In this document: in pieces, positions 7,351-11,954 of the stretch | Position numbering within the stretch: position 1 is the stretch's first letter | Layout: the number at the start of each line of letters is the position of its first letter | DNA from: Darwinibacter acetoxidans_A | GTDB lineage: Bacteria > Bacillota > Limnochordia > Darwinibacteriales > Darwinibacteriaceae | Reading direction: 5' to 3' | Assembly: GCA_041936745.1 (NCBI GenBank) | Contig: JBHGWS010000048.1 | Span: 1 to 11,954 of the forward strand | Length of the DNA stretch: 11,954 nt | Translations under genes and position numbers: made by a program | The notes under the pieces: generated by a model | What the model was told of the DNA's origin: nothing | Databases searched by the model: none | The model's input: only the letters and a program-made list of their open reading frames with translations

Positions 7351-7779
7351 TTACTCACCTCCCGAGGTTAAATCCCATTTGTGCATGAGGGCAATCAACT
7401 TCTCTGCATATTTTGGATCGGTGGCATAACCGGCCGCCTGCAGTTTTCGGGCGAATTCTTCCGGGCTTTCGGCCTGCAAAGCGGCCGCGTATCTTGGCGC
7501 GGTGCTTAAAAGCCGGCCGTAATCGGCAAAGCTTTCTTCTTTCGATTCATAAACTCGAAAATGCGACTTAACTTCCACCTCTTCACCTGAAATCCGCTCG
7601 CGGGTTTTAAGTTCCTGCCCCTTTCCCTTGATGCCGAAATAGTTATTGCCTGAAACGTGACGGCCCCAGCCCGTTTCTAAAGCAGCCTGCGCCAGGCAGA
7701 CCCCATAAGGTATGCCAAACTGCCTTTCAACCTCCAGGGCCAAGGGCTTCATTTCGGCAATGAACTCCTGCACATACAA
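7351..7779 (-). CDS. GH73-type N-acetylglucosaminidase / endolysin
   Basis: This 142-residue protein is a single glucosaminidase (FlgJ/LytG-like, GH73) domain that cleaves the glycan strands of peptidoglycan. The signature is AQAALETGWGRHVSGNNYFGIKG, starting near residue 30, with the catalytic Glu35 in ALETGWG and the typical N-x-F-GIKG follow-up. A later YESKEESFADYGRLL segment and a C-terminal YATDPKYAEKLIALM segment complete the fold. There is no signal peptide, no membrane anchor and no wall-binding domain, so it needs a release route; the holin-like gene one base downstream would provide it. The start is TTG 7779, eight bases after GGAGG; the earlier GTG 7788 overlaps that site. A short stem (7791-7809) partly overlaps the ribosome binding site. 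It lies just after the serC terminator, and only a weak promoter could be seen upstream. Confidence 0.88.
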   Translation of the reverse strand: MYVQEFIAEMKPLALEVERQFGIPYGVCLAQAALETGWGRHVSGNNYFGIKGKGQELKTRERISGEEVEVKSHFRVYESKEESFADYGRLLSTAPRYAAALQAESPEEFARKLQAAGYATDPKYAEKLIALMHKWDLTSGGE

Positions 7780-7866
7780 TATTTTCACCTCCGCTATCAG
7801 CTTAAGCGGGCCTGTTCGCTTTGGTGCTTCATTTTTTGCAAAATAGGATCCGCAAACTATGACAAC

Positions 7867-7895
7867 AAAAAACCGCCCCGGAGGACGGTTTTTTT
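7867..7895 (-). terminator. Intrinsic terminator of serC, possibly bidirectional
   Basis: AAAAAACCG and CGGTTTTTT pair around an inner CC/GG stem with one C-A mismatch and a CGGA loop. On the minus strand it lies 13 bases after the serC stop and ends in six T. The plus-strand reading has seven T, so it could work in both directions. Confidence 0.85.
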
Positions 7896-7908
7896 AAAGT
7901 CTTTTCTC

Positions 7909-8991
7909 TTAATTTTTAGCTTTAAACTCCAGCATAAAGTCGCGCAGCGCTTCGCATGCCGAAACAGGCACCGCATTGTAGATGGAAGCGCGGCAGCCGC
8001 CGATGGAGCGGTGGCCAGCCAGCCCGACAAAGCCTTTGGCGCCTGCTTCTGCTAAAAACTTCTTCTCTAACTCAGGCGAGCTCAAATTGAAGGTGACGTT
8101 CATTAAAGAGCGGCTTTCCTTTACTGCATGGCCTTTATAAAAGCCATTGCTTTCATCAATTGCATCGTAAATCATGCCCGCTTTCAGGCGGTTTTGCTTT
8201 TCAATCGCCACTGTGCCGCCTTGAGCTTCCAGCCAGGCCAGCACTTTGCCCAACAGGTAGATGCCGAAAGTGGGCGGTGTGTTGAAAAGAGAATTCTTTT
8301 CCGCATGCGTTGTGTACTTGAGCATGGTCGGTACGCTGTCTTGCGTGCGCTCTAACAGATCATCGCGTATAATCACAACAGTGACGCCGGAAGGCCCCAG
8401 GTTTTTTTGTGCTCCCGCATAAATTAAACCAAATTGGCTGACATCGATCGGTTTGGACAGGATGTCGCTGGACATGTCGGCAATTAAGGGTACATCCCCG
8501 GTCTTGGGGAACTTCTGCCACTGCGTGCCGTAGATGGTGTTGTTGGAGGTAATGTGGACGTAAGCATCATCAGCCGCAAATTCCAGGGAATCCGGCGCGG
8601 GAATATAATTATATACTGCCTCTTTGCTGCTGCCGCCAATCTTGGCGTTACCGAGCCTTTCCGCTTCAATTAAGGCTTTTTCCGACCAGGAACCGGTCAA
8701 GATGTAATTGGCGGTTTTTCCGGCAAGCAGAAGGTTCATGGGTACCATGGAAAACTGTGTGCTGGCACCGCCTTGGACAAAGAGGATGTGGTAGTTTTCC
8801 GGGACGGCCATCAGCTTCCGGAGGAGGTTTTTAGCTCCGTTGTGCACATCGTCATAGTCTTTGCTTCGGTGGCTCAATTCCATGACCGACATGCCGGTCT
8901 CGTTAAAATCAAGCAGCTCTGCTTGGGCTTCTTGTAAAACTTCCAGCGGCAGCGCCGCAGGCCCTGCGTTAAAATTAAAAGCTCTCTTCAT
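7909..8991 (-). CDS. serC: Phosphoserine aminotransferase
   Basis: SerC is a PLP enzyme that converts 3-phosphohydroxypyruvate and glutamate to O-phospho-L-serine and 2-oxoglutarate, the second step of serine synthesis; it also acts in pyridoxal phosphate synthesis in some bacteria. The 360-residue product has the usual length. Hallmarks are the N-terminal FNAGPAALP (7-15), GMSVMELSHRSKDY (33-46), the PLP-binding ADMSSD (171-176), the Schiff-base lysine Lys196 in YAGAQKNLGPSG, and a C-terminal GHRSIGGCRASIYNAV. The start is ATG 8991, seven bases after AGGAGG; a longer frame to 9039 crosses the promoter and is rejected. It diverges from serA across a 191-bp intergenic region, so the two are probably co-regulated, and ends at the terminator near 7880. 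Confidence 0.96.
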   Translation of the reverse strand: MKRAFNFNAGPAALPLEVLQEAQAELLDFNETGMSVMELSHRSKDYDDVHNGAKNLLRKLMAVPENYHILFVQGGASTQFSMVPMNLLLAGKTANYILTGSWSEKALIEAERLGNAKIGGSSKEAVYNYIPAPDSLEFAADDAYVHITSNNTIYGTQWQKFPKTGDVPLIADMSSDILSKPIDVSQFGLIYAGAQKNLGPSGVTVVIIRDDLLERTQDSVPTMLKYTTHAEKNSLFNTPPTFGIYLLGKVLAWLEAQGGTVAIEKQNRLKAGMIYDAIDESNGFYKGHAVKESRSLMNVTFNLSSPELEKKFLAEAGAKGFVGLAGHRSIGGCRASIYNAVPVSACEALRDFMLEFKAKN

Positions 8992-9029
8992 ACTACTGCC
9001 TCCTAACAAATAATGGACAATTTTATTTA

Positions 9030-9057
9030 ATACTATCATATCCTAATCAAATAGCAA
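9030..9057 (-). promoter_or_regulatory. Predicted serC promoter
   Basis: On the minus strand, TTGCTA (9057-9052) and TAGTAT (9035-9030) are separated by 16 bases, with transcription expected to start about 30 bases before the serC ATG. The -35 element lies in a tandem AAATAGC repeat (plus-strand reading, 9049-9062). The match to consensus is moderate. Confidence 0.5.
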
Positions 9058-9120
9058 ATAGCAGTGGAATGGTTTATTTAACACCGCCACTTTGTGCTTT
9101 TATTAACATCTTTGCTATTT
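9049..9120. repeat. Mirrored 10-bp inverted repeat spanning the serC/serA promoters
   Basis: AAATAGCAAA (9049-9058) and TTTGCTATTT (9111-9120) are perfect inverted copies whose centres are 62 bp apart, close to six helical turns. Each copy covers the -35 region of one divergent promoter. It could be a paired operator or simply two similar promoter elements. Confidence 0.45.
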
Positions 9121-9138
9121 TTCTTTATATGATATAAT
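9111..9138 (+). promoter_or_regulatory. Predicted serA promoter with extended -10
   Basis: TATAAT (9133-9138) is a perfect -10 and is preceded by TGA, giving an extended -10 (TGnTATAAT). TTTGCT at 9111-9116, with 16 bases spacing, is the best -35, although TTGCTA one base later (15-base spacing) mirrors serC. The leader to the serA ATG is short (about 37 bases) with no room for a T-box or riboswitch. Confidence 0.75.
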
Positions 9139-9182
9139 TAATAGGCGTTCCCTAAAAACGGTAGTGAGAAAGGAGAATCTCA

Positions 9183-10115
9183 ATGTTTCGTGTTTTAGTT
9201 TCGGACAAAATAGCGGAAGAAGGTTTAGCACCCCTTTTGCAGGCTGAAGGAATTGAATTGGTTCACAAAAATGTCAAAGATGTCGCCGATCCAGAGGAAT
9301 ACAGCGCCATTTTAGTGCGCAGCGGCACCAAAGTTACGGCTGATGTAATTTCTCGAATGACCAACCTAAAAATCATCGGCAGGGCCGGCGTTGGCGTAGA
9401 CAACATAGATGTGGCGGCGGCAAGCGAAAGAGGCATTGTTGTAGTGAATGCCCCGGGCGGCAATACCGTTTCCACTGCTGAACATACCTTTGCCATGATG
9501 CTCGCTTTGTCGCGTAAAATCTATTTGGCCAACAACTCTTTAAAAAGCGGCGAGTGGAATCGCGGGGCTTTTCAAGGCTCCGAGCTTAAGGATAAGACTT
9601 TAGGGATTATCGGCTTTGGCAGGATTGGCTCGGAAATAGCTAAAAGGGCCGTAGCCTTTGAAATGAATGTTTTAGGCTACAGCAGATCTTTAACTAAGGA
9701 GCGGGCAGAAAAGTTTGGTGCCAAGGCCGTCGATTTGGACTTTCTCATCGCCAATTCCGACATCATCACTCTCCATACGGCGCTGACTGATGAAACAAGA
9801 GGGCTTTTAAACGAGGAAACACTTAAAAAGACCAAGCCCGGCGTTATGATCATTAACTGCGCCCGCGGCGGCATTGTTGACGAAGCCGCTTTAAAAAAAT
9901 TTATTGAAAGCGGCCATGTCAAAGGCGCCGCTTTGGATGTGTTCAGCTTGGAACCGCCGCAGGATTTTGAGCTGATTAATATGGAGCAGGTGGTAGTTAC
10001 GCCCCATATTGCCGCTTCCACGAAAGAGGCCCAATTGAATGTGGCCCGCATTGTGGCTGAAGATGTTTTGAGTTTTTCTAAGGGCGAGCCCGTTAAAAAC
10101 AGTATTAATATTTAA
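9183..10115 (+). CDS. serA: D-3-phosphoglycerate dehydrogenase, short form
   Basis: SerA oxidises 3-phosphoglycerate to 3-phosphohydroxypyruvate with NAD+, the entry step of serine synthesis. The 310-residue protein is a complete D-isomer 2-hydroxyacid dehydrogenase: substrate-domain start LVSDKIAEEGL, GRAGVGVDNID (67-77), Rossmann loop GFGRIG (144-149), and the catalytic residues Arg228 (NCARGG), Glu257 and His275 (TPHIAAST). It ends at residue 310 with NSINI, so it lacks the ASB and ACT domains of longer SerA proteins and should not be inhibited by serine through an ACT domain. ATG 9183 lies seven bases after AAAGGAG. It heads an operon with the DUF1015 gene 29 bases downstream and diverges from serC, which supports the name over other 2-hydroxyacid dehydrogenases. 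Confidence 0.93.
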   Translation: MFRVLVSDKIAEEGLAPLLQAEGIELVHKNVKDVADPEEYSAILVRSGTKVTADVISRMTNLKIIGRAGVGVDNIDVAAASERGIVVVNAPGGNTVSTAEHTFAMMLALSRKIYLANNSLKSGEWNRGAFQGSELKDKTLGIIGFGRIGSEIAKRAVAFEMNVLGYSRSLTKERAEKFGAKAVDLDFLIANSDIITLHTALTDETRGLLNEETLKKTKPGVMIINCARGGIVDEAALKKFIESGHVKGAALDVFSLEPPQDFELINMEQVVVTPHIAASTKEAQLNVARIVAEDVLSFSKGEPVKNSINI

Positions 10116-10144
10116 GTGAAAAATTCATGGAGGTCGATTGAATA

Positions 10145-11386
10145 ATGGCTGTAATCAAACCTTTTCGCGCCTTAAGGCCCAGCAAAGAACTTGGTTCTAA
10201 AATTGCCGCGCTTCCCTATGATGTGATGAACTCCCAGGAAGCCAAAGAGATGGTCAAAGGCGATAATTATTCTTTTCTGCGGATCGATCGGGGCGAGATC
10301 AACTTCCCCGAGCCCACTGATCCCCACGAGCCCAAGGTTTACGAAAAAGCACGAGAAATCTTAGATAGGATGGTGGCCAAGGGCCAATTCATCCAAGATG
10401 AAACGGAAAACCTTTATATCTACCGGCAGATTATGGACGGCAGGGCCCAAACGGGCTTGGTCACTACTGCCTCCATCGATGATTATAATAACGATATCAT
10501 TAAAAAGCACGAATTTACGCTGCCTGAAAAAGAGCAGGACCGCATCGATCACATTAAAGCACTCGATGCCCAAAGCGGGCCCATCTTTCAAACTTACCGG
10601 GATCAACCGGAAGTAACTAAGATCATCAACGATTGGGCTGATAACCATGAACCGGAATACCGATTTGAGGCCCACGGTGTAGAGCAGATCATTTGGGTCA
10701 TCGATGACCCTGAAACGGTGCAAAAAATTGTCGATCTGTTCGCCCAAATCGACTTTCTTTATATCGCGGACGGCCATCACCGCTCGGCAGCAGCTGTTAG
10801 GGTGGGCATGGAAAAAAGAGAAGAAAACCCTGACTACACCGAAGAAGATCGCTTCAATTATTTCCTGTCGGTTCTCTTCCCCGCCTCCGATCTGAAGATC
10901 TGGCCCTATTACAGGGTTGTTAAAGACTTGGCAGGCCATACAAGAGAAGAGTTTTTAGCAAAAGTGGAAGAAAAATTCGAAGTCACGCCGGCACCAACGA
11001 GCCCCTATGAGCCAACAGAAAAACGAACTTTCGGCATGTATTTGGATGATAAGTGGTATAAGTTAACCCCGAAACCCAATATCTTCGATGAGAACGATCC
11101 GGTAAAAAGCCTCGATGTGGCAATCCTGCAGGATCACCTCTTGGATCCCATCTTAAACATTAAGGATCCCCGCACGGAAGAGCGGATCGATTTTGTGGGC
11201 GGCATCAGAGGAGTTGAGGAATTGGAGCGCAGGGTGAAAACAGACATGAAAGTAGCCTTTTCCATGTATCCAACGGCTGTCCACGATGTGATCAAGGTAG
11301 CCGACAGCGGCCAAGTGATGCCGCCTAAGTCAACTTGGTTTGAGCCGAAGCTTTTAAGCGGCCTGTTTTTACACAAATTGAGTTAA
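10145..11386 (+). CDS. DUF1015 family protein linked to serine synthesis
   Basis: This 413-residue soluble protein belongs to the DUF1015 family, for which I know no established biochemical function. Conserved-looking stretches are FRALRPSKELGSKIAALPYDV (from residue 7), NYSFLRIDR (41-49), the acidic/basic KHEFTLPEKEQDRIDHI block (121-137) and YIADGHHRSAAA (206-217). No signal peptide or membrane helix is present. ATG 10145 is 11 bases after GGAGG, a slightly long spacing, and the gene lies 29 bases after serA and before a strong terminator, so the two form one transcript. From memory, DUF1015 genes lie beside serC and serA in other Clostridia and in Bacteroidetes, which suggests a role in serine metabolism. 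The DGHHR motif resembles the DGxHR-like motif of ParB/Srx-fold serine kinases such as SbnI and SerK; this likeness is my inference and needs a structure comparison. Confidence 0.88.
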   Translation: MAVIKPFRALRPSKELGSKIAALPYDVMNSQEAKEMVKGDNYSFLRIDRGEINFPEPTDPHEPKVYEKAREILDRMVAKGQFIQDETENLYIYRQIMDGRAQTGLVTTASIDDYNNDIIKKHEFTLPEKEQDRIDHIKALDAQSGPIFQTYRDQPEVTKIINDWADNHEPEYRFEAHGVEQIIWVIDDPETVQKIVDLFAQIDFLYIADGHHRSAAAVRVGMEKREENPDYTEEDRFNYFLSVLFPASDLKIWPYYRVVKDLAGHTREEFLAKVEEKFEVTPAPTSPYEPTEKRTFGMYLDDKWYKLTPKPNIFDENDPVKSLDVAILQDHLLDPILNIKDPRTEERIDFVGGIRGVEELERRVKTDMKVAFSMYPTAVHDVIKVADSGQVMPPKSTWFEPKLLSGLFLHKLS

Positions 11387-11392
11387 AAAGTC

Positions 11393-11427
11393 AAGCTGAA
11401 GGGCCTCCCCTTCAGCTTTTCTTTTTA
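11393..11427 (+). terminator. Strong intrinsic terminator of the serA-DUF1015 operon
   Basis: AAGCTGAAGGG and CCCTTCAGCTT form a perfect 11-bp stem with a four-base CCTC loop, followed by TTCTTTTT. It starts six bases after the DUF1015 stop codon. On the minus strand the hairpin is followed by GACTTTTT, so it may also end the transcript of the small ORF and prepilin peptidase coming from the right. Confidence 0.92.
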
Positions 11428-11505
11428 AACAGTTGCTGTAATCCCTAATAAAACCGCAACAATAGCCACCGCAGCAATAAGTATGATCCAGGCTCGTTTG
11501 GACAA
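11425..11505 (-). CDS. Candidate 26-residue single-pass membrane peptide
   Basis: A minus-strand ORF runs from TTG 11505 to TAA 11427-11425. The peptide begins MSKRAW and continues as one uninterrupted hydrophobic helix of about 20 residues (IILIAAVAIVAVLLGITATV), with positive charges at the N-terminus that predict an N-in topology. A very G-rich site, GGGGGGAGGG, stands just before the TTG. It lies 53 bases after the prepilin peptidase stop on the same strand and directly before the bidirectional terminator, so it could be the last gene of that transcript. The function is unknown. Short hydrophobic ORFs also arise by chance, but the ribosome binding site and terminator placement argue for expression. 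Confidence 0.5.
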   Translation of the reverse strand: MSKRAWIILIAAVAIVAVLLGITATV

Positions 11506-11558
11506 AGCCCTCCCCCCTTCTCCACCCTGTATAATATTCCCCTGATCAAAAAGTGTGC

Positions 11559-11954
11559 CTAAAAAAGCAGAGAAAGAGGATTGGCCCAAAGATAAAAGAT
11601 AAAACCGGCTAAGGCGAGGCTTGGCCCAAAAGGTATTCTCGTTTTGCGGTCCTGCTTAGTGGCTACTAAATACAAAAGGCCTCCCACAGTGCCGATTAAA
11701 GAGGCACCGAAAAGGACGAAGAATACTTTTTGCCAACCGAGAAAAGCACCGATTAAAGCCAAAAGCTTGGCATCGCCCATGCCCATGCCGCCGCGAGAGA
11801 TAACAACCAATAAAAATATTATGCCAAAGCCCAAGACTGCACCGATTAAAGCGGAGGTAATAGAAACGGACCAACCGAGCAGGGAAAAAACCAAGCCTAA
11901 TATTAAGCCCGGTACAGTCAGAACATTAGGCAGTAATAAATGTTCCAAGTCGAT
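11559..11954 (-). CDS. Type IV prepilin peptidase (A24 family), 3' part
   Basis: The frame is open through the right edge, giving the last 131 residues. These inner-membrane aspartic proteases cleave, and often N-methylate, the leader of type IV pilins and pseudopilins. The first visible residues, IDLEHLLLPNVLTVPG, match the D-x4-6-P-N block that carries the first catalytic Asp, and GMGMGDAKLLALIGAFLGW carries the GxGD motif with the second. Four hydrophobic helices follow the family pattern. Because the frame continues upstream through the essential Asp, the TTG at 11948 is internal and the true start is outside. The N-terminal zinc-binding and methylase domain, if any, is not visible. Pilus or competence genes may lie to the right. 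Confidence 0.9.
   Translation of the reverse strand: MDLEHLLLPNVLTVPGLILGLVFSLLGWSVSITSALIGAVLGFGIIFLLVVISRGGMGMGDAKLLALIGAFLGWQKVFFVLFGASLIGTVGGLLYLVATKQDRKTRIPFGPSLALAGFIFYLWANPLSLLF

Noticed and set aside
6493..7788. Prophage
   Set aside because: Only a hydrolase and a holin-like gene are present; there are no integrase, capsid, tail or terminase genes and no attachment repeats, and housekeeping genes flank it closely.
7791..7809. CCGCT...AGCGG stem overlapping the endolysin ribosome binding site
   Set aside because: Only five base pairs with a nine-base loop; too weak to claim translational control.
8992..9039. N-terminal extension of SerC to 9039
   Set aside because: It would cross the predicted -10 element, adds residues not found in the family, and the ATG at 8991 has a strong ribosome binding site.
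9064..9090. GTGG...CCAC imperfect palindrome in the serC-serA region
   Set aside because: The outer and inner arms are centred on different bases, so the symmetry is not consistent.
9139..9182. Possible T-box or serine riboswitch before serA
   Set aside because: The leader after the predicted -10 is only about 40 bases, with no terminator hairpin and no T-box motif.
10361..10939. Long 192-codon open frame antisense to the DUF1015 gene
   Set aside because: It lies wholly inside a well-supported gene, has no good ribosome binding site, and its sequence mirrors the codon pattern of the sense gene.

Overview
The window looks like a chromosomal segment of a Bacillota (Firmicutes) bacterium, most likely clostridial in the broad sense. 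The reasons are strong GGAGG-type ribosome binding sites before almost every gene, frequent TTG and GTG starts, a BmrC/BmrD-type heterodimeric ABC exporter, a Gram-positive-style endolysin/holin pair and intrinsic terminators with U-tracts. Base composition is moderate. I cannot name a genus.

Layout, left to right. (1) The 3' end of an RluA-family pseudouridine synthase (+) enters from the left edge and overlaps, tail to tail, the end of a leftward operon. (2) That leftward operon, read from about 6340 down to 495, has four genes: two different Gfo/Idh/MocA-type NAD(P)-dependent dehydrogenases, then the two half-transporters of an asymmetric ABC exporter. A perfect 17-bp palindrome upstream is a candidate operator. 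(3) A leftward cassette (7779 to 6493) carries a GH73-type peptidoglycan hydrolase without signal peptide, a small holin-like membrane protein, a possible short ORF reachable by -1 frameshifting at an in-phase A AAA AAG site, and a small secreted beta-rich protein. It ends at a clear terminator. (4) serC (-) and serA (+) diverge from a 191-bp region with mirrored promoter elements. serA is followed by a DUF1015 protein and a strong terminator. (5) A candidate 26-residue membrane peptide (-) and the 3' part of a type IV prepilin peptidase (-) fill the right end.

How the genes work together. SerA and SerC give the first two steps of serine synthesis from 3-phosphoglycerate. No SerB phosphatase is present, and the DUF1015 protein sits where the last step would be expected. 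It carries a DGHHR motif reminiscent of ParB/Srx-fold free-serine kinases, which suggests a testable role in phosphoserine/serine interconversion. The hydrolase and holin-like protein form a lysis or muralytic export module with no other phage genes around it. The dehydrogenase-exporter operon joins oxidation of a sugar- or inositol-like substrate with an exporter; the substrate cannot be read from sequence.

No tRNA, rRNA, CRISPR array, insertion sequence or complete prophage was seen, and no gene-free stretch exceeds 300 bases.
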